Shown here piece by piece: positions 1-11,829 of a DNA stretch of 64,000 bases. The notes below the pieces were generated by a model. That model was not told where the DNA came from. It saw nothing but the letters and a program-made list of their open reading frames with translations, and did no database searches. Origin of the DNA: Hanleya hanleyi (lineage: Eukaryota; Mollusca; Polyplacophora; Lepidopleurida; Hanleyidae); NCBI GenBank assembly GCA_036873755.1, contig JAVTVY010020307.1:1-64000 (forward strand), read 5' to 3'. Within the stretch, counting starts at the first letter, position 1. Every line of letters begins with the position of its first letter. A program made the position numbers and the translations under genes.

Positions 1-2087
1 GTCCATCCTTGCATCTCCATACAGATACTCACGTGTCCAACCTTACATCACCATACAGCTTCCCACTTGTCCAACCTTACATCACCATACAGCTTCCCAC
101 TTGTCCATCCTTGCATCTCCATACAGATACTCACGTGTCCAACCTTACATCACCATACAGCTTCCCACTTGTCCAACCTTGCATCTCCATACAGATACTC
201 ACGTGTCCAACCTTACATCACCATACAGCTTCCCACTTGTCCAACCTTACATCACCATACAGCTTCCCACTTGTCCATCCTTGCATCTCCATACAGATAC
301 TCACGTGTCCAACCTTACATCACCATACAGCTTCCCACTTGTCCATCCTTGCATCTCCATACAGATACTCACGTGTCGAACCTTACATCACCATACAGCT
401 TCCCACTTGTCCATCCTTGCATCTCCATACAGATACTCACGTGTCCAACCTTACATCACCATACAGCTTCCCACTTGTCCATCCTTGCATCTCCATACAG
501 ATACTCACGTGTCCAACCTTACATCACCATACAGCTTCCCACTTGTCCAACCTTACATCACCATACAGCTTCCCACTTGTCCATCCTTGCATCTCCATAC
601 AGATACTCACGTGTCCAACCTTACATCACCATACAACCCACTTGATAAGCCTTACATCACCATACAGCTTCCACTTGTCCATCCTTGCATCCTCCATACA
701 GATACTCACGATGTCCAACCACATCACCATACAGCTTCCATGACCAGCCTTGCATCTCATACAGATACTCCGTGTCAACCTTACATCACCATACGGCTTC
801 CACTTGTCAACCTTACATCACCATACAGCTTCCCACTTGTCCATCCTTGCATCTCCATACAGATACTCACGTGTCCAACCTTACATCACCATACAGCTTC
901 CCACTTGTCCATCCTTGCATCTCCATACAGATACTCACGTGTCGAACCTTACATCACCATACAGCTTCCCACTTGTCCATCCTTGCATCTCCATACAGAT
1001 ACTCACGTGTCCAACCTTACATCACCATACAGCTTCCCACTTGTCCATCCTTGCATCTCCATACAGATACTCACGTGTCCAACCTTACATCACCATACAG
1101 CTTCCCACTTGTCCATCCTTGCATCTCCATACAGATACTCACGTGTCCAACCTTACATCACCATACAGCTTCCCACTTGTCCAACCTTACATCACCATAC
1201 AGCTTCCCACTTGTCCATCCTTGCATCTCCATACAGATACTCACGTGTCGAACCTTACATCTCCATACAGCTTCCCACTTGTCCAACCTTACATCACCAT
1301 ACAGCTTCCCACTTGTCCAACCTTACATCACCATACAGCTTCCCACTTGTCCAACCTTACATCACCATACAGCTTCCCACTTGTCCAACCTTACATCTCC
1401 ATACAGCTTCCCACTTGTCCAACCTTACATCACCATACAGCTTCCCACTTGTCCAACCTTACATCTCCATACAGCTTCCCACTTGTCCAACCTTACATCT
1501 CCATACAGCTTCCCACTTGTCGAACCTTGCATCTCCATACAGCTTCCCACTTGTCCAACCTTACATCTCCATACAGCTTCCCACTTGTCCAACCTTACAT
1601 CTACATACAGCTTCCCACTTGTCCAACCTTACATCTACATACAGCTTCCCACTTGTCCATCCTTACATCTCCATACAGCTTCCCACTTGTCCAATCTTAC
1701 ATCTACATACAGCTTCCCACTTGTCCAACCTTACATCTACATACAGCTTCCCACTTGTCCAATCTTACATCACCATACAGCTTCCCACTTGTCCAACCTT
1801 ACATCACCATACAGCTTCCCACTTGTCCAACCTTACATCACCATACAGCTTCCCACTTGTCCAACCTTACATCACCATACAGCTTCCCACTTGTCCAACC
1901 TTACATCTCCATACAGCTTCCCACTTGTCCAACCTTACATCTCCATACAGCTTCCCACTTGTCCAACCTTACATCTCCATACAGCTTCCCAGTTGTCCAT
2001 CCTTACATCTCCATACAGTTTCCCACTTGTCCAAACTTATATCTCCATACAGTTCCCACTTGTCCATCCTTACATCTCCATACAGCT
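1..2087. repeat. 34-bp tandem array, A/B higher-order then A only
   Basis: About 60 units of 34 bp. Type A has the core CATCACCATACAGCTTCCCA and type B the core CATCTCCATACAGATACTCA. From 1 to about 1260 A and B are mixed, often strictly alternating (68-bp higher-order unit). From about 1260 to 2087 only A-like units remain, with CACC/CTCC/CTAC variants. A decayed stretch lies at 630-800. Because 34 is not a multiple of 3 and the unit lacks stops in the plus frames, ORFs of up to about 700 codons arise by chance. The array lies in the intron upstream of the first visible BLTP1 exon and continues at 5442 after a transposon. Confidence 0.95.
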
Positions 2088-3252
2088 CAGGGATTCATAG
2101 AAGTCCAAAATGTTGCCACTGGAAACTGAAATTTCAGTATTTTTTTTTACCTCAATTGAGTTTTTATCAGTTTTTGCCACCATATGTAATGGTTCTGAGA
2201 AAGAGTTCAAAGCTTAGAATAAAGTAATATAACATCAAATTTGACATAATCATTGACCTGTCTTAATTCATTTGAACAAGAACAGAATATTCCATCACCA
2301 CAAAGTCAGCCTCCTAGGGGTGCAGTCTATCGGAGATAGCTCAATTCCCATCTCCTACCGACAACTGCACCCCAATTACTAGCATTGTTTCAGTTATGAA
2401 AATATTTTTGTCAATTTAAATAATCCATATCCTTCCTAATTTGGAATGAACGAGCCTACGGGCTCAGGAGTATTGTTGTGGCCCTGGGGATGTGCCTGTC
2501 CGTCTGTCCGAGCCGTATCTCGATAACTATTTCTAGGAAGTTCATGAAACTTACAGGTTATGATCCTTTTATTTTTACTTGTGCCTTTGAGACTTTCAGG
2601 TCTAACCGGTCTTTAATTATTTTTTTGCGATTTTTTTTATTTTTCTACCATTTTCCAGTCTCCTAAAAACGGATCTACAAGTATGCATACATTAGCCCTA
2701 CTTTTATACTTATCTACATACTCTTACTAGCTTGTAGCCAATCAAGAGCTCCATAGTAAAGTTGTATTTCAGCCATTGGTTCAGTGTAGTGAATGACTGG
2801 TCATTGGTTTGGTCTAGAAGTCTATATTCCTCTGCACATTCAGTAGTACGGTATTGCCAGACTAATTGTCGTATCCCTACGCTGTTGAGAAAAAAATAGT
2901 CCGACTTTAAAACTGTGAAAATCGACTTGTTATTTCGTCTAAAAGTTCTCAGAATGGATTTGAACGATAATAAACGCCTGTTTTATCGGAAAACGGCAAC
3001 TTGTACTTTGTCTTGTAACAGAATTGTAGGAACCTGTGAGATTCTGTCAAAAACGAAAATAGTCAAAAACGAAAGTAGTGCCCATGTGTTTGTGCTTCCT
3101 GCCAACACGTCCGATGATGGAGTTGAGTTTTCAGTTGTGAAATGAACTGTGGTCGTCGACCGGTACAAGCGGTGTCTCGCATAACAAGTCCTCTAAAATA
3201 TACTCCATGGAAGATAGCGAAAGGTATGGCCAACCCAATAAATCGACGCAAA

Positions 3253-3287
3253 CATCATCGTCGTCGTCGTTGTTGTTGTTGTTGTTG
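3253..3287. repeat. trinucleotide microsatellite (TCG)n(TTG)n
   Basis: A short run of TCG triplets passes directly into TTG triplets, inside the 2088-5441 element. Confidence 0.9.
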
Positions 3288-3345
3288 CACTGACGCTAAT
3301 GCATTACCAACGGAGATTCGTCAGGGGAGTTTCTATCTCACATTA

Positions 3346-3733
3346 TGATGGGATGTGATTTTCGGCTATCGGAGCCAGTTTTTCTTAGAGAAGTGAAATT
3401 CTCCACAGTATCCATATGTAATTTGTGCATTTTTATTCTGAAATTTGAAGGAAATCTGTTCAGGATCAAAGAAAATCTCCAATACCTCACGTGGGGTTTT
3501 TTTTTTTTTTTTTTTCCAAAGCACAATGACGTTGGGCTTGCAATGTTGTAACATTGTGACTAGGCACTATGAAAATAACATGTGAGGTATTGGAGGTTTG
3601 TTTTGATTCTGAATAGATTTCCTTCGAATTTCAGAATAAAAATGCACAAATTACATAGAGATACTGTGGGGAATTTCACTTCTCTGAGATGAACTGGCTC
3701 CGATATTTAGCCGGAAATCCCATCCCATCGTGA
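3346..3733. repeat. foldback (snap-back) MITE-like element, arms about 150 bp
   Basis: The left arm (3346-3495) contains GATGGGATGTGATTTTCGG, TATCGGAGCCAG, TTCTGAAATTTGAAGG and CTCCAATACCTCAC. The right arm (about 3580-3733) contains the reverse complements in reverse order (GTGAGGTATTGGAG ... CTGGCTCCGATA ... ATCCCATC). The loop of about 85 bp starts with a run of T. Structure only; no coding potential. Confidence 0.85.
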
Positions 3734-4044
3734 TACAGCTCAGTAACTCTAGCCGGTTGTAGTTATTTCTTTCATCCCATGGGCCATGTGTAACATTTAA
3801 AAAAATTATATTTTTTTTCTTAAAAATATATAAAACAGGGGTTGAATTGTGAATAATATTGTGAATATTTTTTAATAATAATTGTTTGTTTCACGTTAAC
3901 ATCAACTGCTTGACAGGATATGGGGCAACAGATAAACAGAGGACAAATGGACAAAAGACCCGTCCGACACTTAGTTTCAGGCCAGGGCAATAAGATCACA
4001 ACTGTACATGTTTTTTCCCCCTGTAGATATGTGGATACCTTGTC

Positions 4045-4272
4045 ACTTTTTATACCCCTGTACATAGTTGAGGGTATACTGGATTCCGACTGTCTGTCCG
4101 TCCGTGTGTCCGTGTATCCATCCATTCATCTGTCCGAGTTGTGGCTTGGGTTTGCTTTTCGCATGCCATAACTCACTGCTATTTATCCAAACTTCTACAC
4201 ACATAAAAACATCTTGGTCTAGACTGTTAAGGGGCTGAGGAGTTGTAGCACCGCTGGTGCCTCATGTTTGAT
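4045..4272. repeat. short copy of a GTCCGTCC-head repeat family
   Basis: It starts with ATACCCCTGTACATAG and a GTATAC/GTCTGTCCGTCCGTG segment and ends with a small hairpin, GCACCGCTGGTGC, followed by CTCATGTTT. The same tail occurs at the end of the larger element near 22470. No coding content. Confidence 0.55.
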
Positions 4273-5441
4273 CTCCTAGTAACCAATCGATCACCTGAAT
4301 CGATCACCTAAAACTAGACATTTCATGTTGTATGAATGGATTGGTTTTTCTTAAGTGGAATTGTGCAAAATGACTATGTGCATGACAATTTACTAAATTC
4401 ATTTCAGGAAATATATCCAAGATAAAACTTGACATTTTAAGAATGTGTTTTACTCCTTCCTGACTGTCTCTTAACCCTACTAGTATAGTGCTGTTGATGT
4501 CCGAGTGCCAGGCTGTCAAGCAGTGTTGAACCTTTCAAAATGGGTTCAAAAACGGTGACTGTCAAGTCGTTGGAATTGACAAATAAAATGAAATAATGGA
4601 TGGTATTTGATGCACGATACATTAATTTGAAACCCGGAACATATTTGGCATTTTACAGCTTTAGAAATATTTAGGAAAAGCAATTTGGCAAAAATATTGT
4701 ACCGTAAAACTCACGTAAGAAATTTTATCACTTTCAGATTACTACCGATGGACGGTCTGTTTTGCTTCATTCCGACTAAATAACTCGTCTAAAATCTTAT
4801 AGATGTCACGATATGTATTCCTGGTTACACATAGGATAAAGAATACTGAAAATTTATTAAACATTCGGTGAAAATCCTGCTGTTCACGCGACGCGTGGTT
4901 TCGGTGAGCGAAGCCAAATGCCATTGTGATTCTGTCGAATTCGACCACGGCGCATTGCGTACTCAAGCGATATTTTATGGTTGACCAATCAGTAAGTCGC
5001 ATTACGTCAGGTGATCAGGTTTTCCTGAGATTGATTGAAAAGAATTTAAAACACATGACCATTTTACCCAATAACATCGATGCATTTCTAATATGTGACC
5101 CAAATGCTTGTGTAAATGGAAACACAAGTTGTTGCCCTTGAATTTTTTTATCTCGAACGTGGAGAATGTCTTCCTGTAAATGATCTTGAAAACAAGGTGC
5201 GTTTTTACTCGTTTTAATGAACTTTTCTGAATAAATGACGCGCGTACGTTTTTTAAAAAAAATTTTTAAACGGAGTTGTTGATCGAATTTTAGCATTCAC
5301 CGGAATTGAGTTTATAGCTGAGAAATTGAATATTTACTGTGTTAAACGCACACACTTGAGGTTTTTACAGTCCGAATTGAGTTTTCTAGTGAATTTTGCC
5401 ACCGAATACCGGTGGCACAAACCGACGTGTATGAATCCCTG

Positions 5442-5633
5442 CAGCTTCCCACTTGTCCAACCTTACATCTCCATACAGCTTCCCACTTGTCCAGCCTAAC
5501 ATCTCCATACAGCTTCCCACTTGTCCAGCCTAACATCTCCATACAGCTTCCCACTTGTCCAGCCTAACATCTCCATACTGCTTCCCAGTTGTCCAACCTT
5601 ACATCTCCATACAACTTCCCACTTTTCTACTGT
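5442..5633. repeat. 34-bp tandem array, resumed
   Basis: About five and a half type-A units in the same strand and register as 1-2087. They are separated from it only by the CAGGG element, so the original array was continuous. The last unit decays into unique intron sequence, which holds nothing else recognisable up to the exon at 5896. Confidence 0.93.
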
Positions 5634-5895
5634 GAAATGAATTCGCCTTTCCCGCTTTATTCCTTAGACATGTAAAGGATGAAGAGAAACCAAATTGGGA
5701 TTTGATCACTCAATCTCTGACTTATGAATCCAGTTCTCCGTTGATTGAGTAAGGGATATTCCCGCTAGCTATCTTTGATGAAAAATACAAAATTATACAA
5801 AATAATCTTTTCTTTAATATTTGTTTTAATTAAGACTATAATTGGATGATTTCAGAGACCTTTAACTATATAACTTTCCTTAAAACATTTCTTAG

Positions 5896-5979
5896 AATCC
5901 AATGTTTGAAGAGGCAGAACCAGAGTTCCAGACAATGGCTTTCTTCAAGACCAAAATTGCCATCAGAAATGCTTTACAG
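5896..5979 (+). CDS. BLTP1: BLTP1-like, exon 1 of the window
   Basis: 84 nt, phase 0 at both ends: 28 codons starting NPMFEEAEPEFQTMAFFK and ending RNALQ. The acceptor is TTAG and the donor CAG/GTAGGA. The next exon joins in frame. Assignment rests on the phase chain and on exons further downstream, because this exon alone is weakly diagnostic. Confidence 0.7.
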
Positions 5980-6229
5980 GTAGGAACAATCCATTATTTG
6001 CTAGGTTATCCAGCTGAAACCACAGCATAATCTTCTACCACGTAAGACACTTAACAATATCAATATTACATAACATTGGTGGTTCCTGTGTCAGACCGTG
6101 TTCTTTTGTCCATATAGAACCCCCCACATTTTACTCATCGTCAGGGAAGCCACTTTACAATGAATGACGTTATACTGAGGGACAATTAGTGAATTAACAC
6201 AATAACTACCAAGTTTTTATATCAGCAGT

Positions 6230-7080
6230 ATCAGTGACACAATCCTCTTCTAAAAGCCTGGGGACTGAGAATATAAATACATTTCTCAGGTTTAATATCA
6301 TCTACATTTGCAATTTAAGCCCGATTGGTTGGAAACTTTGGTGGCCATCTTTAATTTATGCGAAACCATCACAGCTTTCTCATTACCAAGATATCTTTAG
6401 ATCTTTAGAACTTGCACATTCATATGCTCGTGACTCAGAACCGTATTGAATCTGGACCCGATTGGGTGAAATTGGTGTCCATCTTTAATTTTTGTGAAAC
6501 CGTTAATCTTGTGTATCTCGGGTACCATTTTGCTGTTCATTGTGAAACTTGGTATATATCATTGATGCATCAAGAAACTTCAAAGGAATGACCAAACCAG
6601 TTTCCCTGATTCGGTGGAAACCTTGGCGGCCATATTTAATTTATGCAAAATTTTTAATGATGTGTATCTCTGATACCATTGTTCTATACGAAACTTGGTA
6701 AACAGCATCGATGTATCAAAACTTGCAATGAAAAACCACATCAGTTCCTCTGAGTGGCGGGAAGGATGGGCAGCCATCTTTAATTTATGCAAAATCATTA
6801 GGCCTAATAATCTCTATCTCTTATACCGTTCAAGTGCTCGTTGTAAAATTTGGTATACATCATCGATGTATCAAGAGACTTGCGATAAATGACAGTTCTG
6901 GTTTCTCTGACTGGCATGACTGGAGGGAAACCTTAAGGGCCATTTCTAATTGCAAAATTTGTGATAATCTGTCACTTCACTGCTTGGTGTTCGTGACATC
7001 TTGGTTCAAATTGAATACATTATGAATGGCGGGCTCGAGCCCAAAGCCAAAGGGGTTTTCAGATGCGCAGCTTCATGTTA
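6230..7080 (+). repeat. fragment of Helitron-like family X (tail repeats)
   Basis: Several imperfect copies of a module of about 180 bp carrying GGCCATCTTTAATTTATGC, TGATACCATT, ACTTGGTATACA and ATCGATG. The same modules form the tail of the near-full copies at 14491-16855 and 42676-45058, including GGGGTTTTCAGATGCGCAGC at the end. The head is missing here. The intron between 5980 and 6230 shows nothing recognisable. Confidence 0.75.
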
Positions 7081-7439
7081 TATGCCTGTTATGAGAGGAG
7101 GTCATATATTGTGATAGTGAGTTAAGCTGTGCGATATCTCCAGTTCCAGGTTATGGATTGGTTATAAACTTTGGGTCTACCTTAATTACCCATGGGGCAA
7201 AGTGTCAAAAGGTCTTGGGCAGTGGACTCAAAACTAAAAACTTTGCGTCATTTTAATAAGTTCAGTTTGGTGGCGCACAATGCGACCAATCTTTATACAT
7301 TTGTAAACTCATGGCAAAGCAGAGCCCCGTTGATTTTGAGGTCAAAAGTCAATCAATGGTCAAGGTCATGATGAGGACATTTGATGTTCAGACTTGGACT
7401 CCGCTTGCAAATCCATAGTGGGTATATAATGAATCAGAT
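7081..7439. other. intron, decayed repeat sequence
   Basis: Contains GCGATATCTCCAGTTCC and AGGTCAAAAGTCAA blocks also seen, diverged, near 10500-10620. No exon or RNA gene is seen. Confidence 0.5.
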
Positions 7440-8556
7440 TATCACTGGATCACTGGACAAAAGTTTGACCTGCTGACCTGGTGACCTAGTGACCTGGTGA
7501 CTGTGGATGCCTGTGGTATTTATCAGTGGATCACTGGGCAAAAGTTTGACCTGGTGACTGGATGCCTGTGGTATTTATCAGTGGATCACTGGGCAAAAGT
7601 TTGACCTGGTGACTGGATGCCTGTGGTATTTATCAGTGGATCACTGGGCAAAGGTTTGACCTGCTGACCTGTGACCTAGTGACCTGGTGACCTGGTGACT
7701 GGATGCCTGTGGTATTTATCAGTGGATCACTGGGCAAAAGTTTGACCTGGTGACTGGATGCCTGTGGTATTTATCAGTGGATCACTGGCCAAAAGTTTGA
7801 CCTGGTGACTGGATGCCTGTGGTATGCCTGTGGTATCAGTGGATCACTGGGCAAAGTTTGACTGGTGACTGTGACATGCCTGGGCAAAAGTTTGACCTGG
7901 TGACTGCCTGTGGTATTTATCAGTGGATCACTGGGCCTGGTGACTGGATGCCTGTGGTATTTGTTCCTGGGCAAAGTTTGACCTGGTGACTGTGATGCCT
8001 GTGGTATTTATCAGTGGATCACTGGGCAAAAGTTTGACCTGGTGACTGTGGATGTGGATCACTGTGGGTGACTGTGGATGGCTGTGGTATTTATCAGTGG
8101 ATCACTGGGCAAAAGTTTGACCTGGTGACTGTGGATGCCTGTGGTATTTATCAGTGGATCACTGGGCAAAAGTTTGACCTGGTGACTGTGGATGGCTGTG
8201 GTATTTATCAGTGGATCACTGGGCAAAAGTTTGACCTGGTGACTGTGGATGCCTGTGGTATTTATCAGTGGATCACTGGCCAAAAGTTTGACCTGGTGAC
8301 TGTGGATGCCTGTGGTATTTATCAGTGGATCACTGGCCAAAAGTTTGACCTGGTGACTGTGGATGCCTGTGGTATTTATCAGTGGATCACTGGGCAAAAG
8401 TTTGACCTGGTGACTGTGGATGGCTGTGGTATTTATCAGTGGATCACTGGGCAAAAGTTTGACCTGGTGACTGTGGATGCCTGTGGTATTTATCAGTGGA
8501 TCACTGGCCAAAAGTTTGACCTGGTGATTGTGGATGCCTGTGGTGTTTATCAGTGT
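7440..8556. repeat. 57-bp tandem array
   Basis: The unit contains GTGGATGCCTGTGGTATTTA, CAGTGGATCACTGG and CAAAAGTTTGACCTGGTGAC. From 8068 to 8556 there are about eight regular 57-bp units. From 7440 to 8067 units are shortened, fused or scrambled (GTGACCTAGTGACC expansions). Since 57 is 19 codons and the unit lacks stops in some frames, ORFs appear on both strands without any coding signal. Confidence 0.95.
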
Positions 8557-9090
8557 AAAGACATGACAAAATTGGTAGATTTCATTATAGACTTTTCTCT
8601 ACATGCTCGTCAGTGTCAGTGGGTTCCATACCGGTAATTAGGTGGTCAAATTATTGTTCTTCATAGCAATACCGGTAAATGCAAGCATTGGGAGCTAAGT
8701 TGATCTTTTATTTAGAGATACATCACGAGTGTGCTTTCATGAATTAAAATATTCTTTGTATGTACAAACTGGTCTCATAATCGAGCAATCGGGCACAACA
8801 AATTGTATTTCGAGAGTATACAAAAGTTTACTACAGATAAAAATTTAGTTGGATGAACAATGTTGGTGATTTGAACAAAAAATCTTCATCATACTATACT
8901 TTGATTGATCAAATAAAGAAAAGATATTGTTCGAAGTTTTGAAAGTGCTTCAAAGAACCCCACCACCATTCTCTGCTGTCGTCCATGACATTATAACTTT
9001 ATATTACCAAGAATCAATAATGCTAACGGGACTAAATTCTTCCAAATAACATCATTCCACATTTTACCCCACGATGATCCAGCTTGTTAT
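8557..9090. other. intron, no recognisable feature
   Basis: AT-rich unique sequence after the 57-bp array. I see no exon, RNA gene or repeat structure in it. Confidence 0.5.
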
Positions 9091-10620
9091 ACGCCCGCCT
9101 GGCGGACGTATTATGTGGTGGCGGTTTCCGTCCGTGTGTCTGTCCCAGCATCTGTCCGTCTGTCCGTCCGTCGTGTCCGGTCTATATCTGGGCCTGAAAA
9201 ACAGCAAATCGCTGAAGTATTCGTGTCCGGTCTATATCTGTGAATGTTTTCTATACACAGTTGCAATATTTTGTGAGTGGATACGCTAGGTGGAGACGAT
9301 GTATCACGTACCGAAATTGAGGTCGAGGTCAGAGGTCAAAGGTCACTGTGGCCTAAAATTAGGAAATCATTGATCATTGACCGTTTTCTATCTACAGTTC
9401 TAATTTTTGGTGAGTGGATGCCCTAGCGGGGAACGATGTGTTACATACCAAATGTAGGTCGAGGTCAGAGGTCAAAGGTCAGGAAATCAGGAAATCATTA
9501 ATCAGGAAATCATTAAAAATTCCAAATTTTTTGTGAGTAGATTCAATAGGGGGAAATGAGTGTCGCATACAAAAAATAGGTCGAGGTCGAAGGTCAAACG
9601 TCACTGTGACCCTAAAATCAGGAAATTATTAAAAATAACATTTTTTTGTGTCTAGATACATTAGGACACTATGTGTCACCTACCAAAATGTAGGTCAAGG
9701 TCAAAGGTCAAGGTCACTGTGACCCCAAAATCATGAAATTGTTAAAAATCATGATTTTTTAAGTCCTTTGAGAAATTACGGGGAGTCGTTTTGTCATGTA
9801 CCAAAATTTAGATCCAGGTCAATATTCAAGGTCAATGTGACCCCACAATCAAGGTCAGTGGTCAGTGTGACCTAAAATCAGGAAATCATTAAAAATTACA
9901 ATTTTTTGTGAGTGGATTCAATAGGGGGAAATGAAGTGTCGCATACCAAAAATTAGGTCAAGGTCAAAGGTCACTGTGACCCCAAAATCAGGAAATTATT
10001 AAAAATAACTTTTTTTGCTTCAGTAGATACATTAGGGGGACACAATGTGTCACATACCAAAATGTAGGTCAAGGTCAAAGGTCAAGGTCACTGACCCCAA
10101 AATCGTGAAATTGTTAAAAATCATGATTTTTTTGTTTCCATTGAGAAATTACGGGGAGACGGTTTGTCATGTACCAAAATTTAGGTCAAGGTCAATAATC
10201 AAGGTCACTGTGACTCCAGAATCAAGAAATCTTTAAAAATTACATTTTTTTGTGTCAGTAGATACATTAGGGGGACATCATGTGTCACGTACCAAAATGC
10301 AGGTCAAGGCCGAACGTCAAGGTCACTGTGACCCCCAAAATTATGAAATTCAATAAAAGCATGATTTTTTGGTGTCCATTGATACATTGAGGGAAGACGA
10401 TGTGTCGTGTACCAAAATTTAGGTCAAGGTCACTGTGGCGCCAAAATCAGGAAATCATTAAAAATAACTTTTTTCTGCCAGTATATGCATTTTTGTCCAT
10501 GCGATATCTCTAGTTTCATGGTATGGATTGGTACGAAACTTTGAGTATACCTTACTCGCATGGCAAAGAAGAGCCATACGGTTTGAGATCAATTTGTCAA
10601 AGGTCAAGATCACAGTCCCC
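9091..10620 (+). repeat. GTCCGTCC-head repeat with AGGTCA-rich internal tandem units
   Basis: It begins with a GCCCGCCTGGCGG hairpin, then TATTATGTGGTGGCGG and GTCCGTCTGTCCGTCCG. About ten diverged units of 115-140 bp follow, each with TACCAAAAT, AGGTCAAGGTCAAAGGTCA, a CACTGTGACCCC stretch, AATCAGGAAATCATTAAAAA and a T run. It ends in ATGGATTGGTACGAAACTTTG and a last AGGTCA-like stretch. No ORF of substance. Three exact GGTCANNNTGACC palindromes lie at 9712-9724, 9969-9981 and 10321-10333. Confidence 0.85.
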
Positions 10621-10740
10621 CAAAACTGAATCGAGTTTAGCTGATTATATGTGTTAGGTTGGAATATTCAGAGTTGTCTCCCCTACATGTACATTAAATG
10701 GCATTTGTCCTGTGGAGTTGTCTCCCATGTTTGAAACAGC

Positions 10741-11413
10741 TACATTCAGTTAGGCCATTCAAATATGAAACTTTGTTTCTCAAATTCACCGCATGCTTCG
10801 AAATGTGGCCGCATGTAGCTATTTTATTAGTGAAAATCCAACCATGGTAGCCACGCAACAACAACAACAGTATTTTTGTTCATTCTGTTAGAACTTGCAG
10901 CTTTAAACAACCTGTTATGTGCTTTAATACTATTTGGAGCTGATATCCCTTATTGATATCTTTTACTGGAGGATAATGAGTAATTTTGTTGAGATTTTGC
11001 AACAGAAAACATCCGATCACGAAATTAGCACATGGTATGGCAGGGGAGGTAATTAGGTTATTTTTGTTTCTTTGTAAACCGCCCAGAGAAGGGTCATCGC
11101 CCCTGTTTGTATGATATTTTTGAGATTCCAAACCAAGTTCATTATAAATACTTTCATCAGATATCTGTGATATTCAACTGTTTTCCACGCACAAGAGTGA
11201 AATATGATAATCTACTTTATACAGATGTATTGTAGATTATCCATACACATATAAGAGTAATTCTGTGATCAAAAGATAGTCTTGCTGGTATTGCGTTTCC
11301 TAGATCCAAACTAAAAGAAGTAAATAAAAAATATAAAGCCTCATGAAGATTTCAACAGTTTCCTGCTTGAGAAACAAATGTTCATATTTGAATGGCCCTA
11401 AACTGTAGTGTAG
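10741..11413. mobile_element. about 670-bp TIR element (MITE-like)
   Basis: The left end (CTACATTCAGTTAGGCCATTCAAATATGAA...TTTGTTTCTCAA in pieces) is the reverse complement of the right end (TTGAGAAACAAATG, CATATTTGAATGGCC, ACTGTAGTGTAG), over about 45 bp with mismatches. No clear target duplication could be fixed. Internal sequence is non-coding. Confidence 0.65.
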
Positions 11414-11732
11414 TGAAATAAAAACCATACATTTACTAGTTTAACGGGGAAAGGGGTCATTTATGAACTTCATATGTCTTTCAGTGTGGGATATGTGAGC
11501 TCTCGGCTCTTGCTTCAAGCCCAACTAGTTTCCAAAAGTTTATCATTTAATATAAGATGTGATATCTGTTACATTCTCAGAAGCACAAAATTGTTGACCT
11601 TTCTCTGGATTGCTAGTTACCAAATGGAATCAAGGCTATTAATCAACCTTGAAATTTGGACCAATGTAATTCCAGATATACGGGCGTATATTGAAGCCCC
11701 TTGGGCTCTTGTTACCTTTGTTCTGCTCTTAG

Positions 11733-11829
11733 GATGAGATGATCCCTGGTCAGGCTGAAGATCAGGAGGCTCTGCTTATCAACCTAGCACGACCTATCAT
11801 CCTCGCTCAATCTCAGTCCTTTGATAAAG
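11733..11829 (+). CDS. BLTP1: BLTP1-like, exon 2 of the window
   Basis: 97 nt encoding DEMIPGQAEDQEALLINLAR and PIILAQSQSFDK. It starts in phase 0 after TTAG, and the last base begins a codon completed by the exon at 22940. Donor AAAG/GTTTGT. The 11.1-kb intron that follows is almost entirely nested transposons. Confidence 0.85.

Larger units (their letters stand above)
2088..5441. mobile_element. 3.35-kb hAT-like TIR element with 5-bp target duplication
   Basis: The 34-bp array is cut by a segment beginning CAGGGATTCATAG and ending with the inverted TATGAATCCCTG. Inner parts of the ends also pair (GTTGCCAC with GTGGCA). The flanks repeat CAGCT at 2083-2087 and 5442-5446, a 5-bp target site duplication. 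CAGGG termini suggest the hAT superfamily. The usual hAT duplication is 8 bp, so a 5-bp-duplicating subgroup is inferred. No transposase ORF is visible, so the copy is non-autonomous. It carries nested pieces: repeat heads near 2446 and 4045, a GTC/GTT microsatellite at 3253-3287 and a foldback at 3346-3733. Confidence 0.8.

Noticed and set aside
101..2227. Histidine/serine-rich ORFs of up to 708 codons
   Set aside because: They follow the 34-bp repeat in several frames at once. There is no codon bias, no start context and no conserved domain, so they are by-products of a stop-free repeat.
8068..8637. 189-codon ORF with WITGQKFDLV repeats
   Set aside because: Open on both strands because 57 is a multiple of 3; no flanking exon structure.
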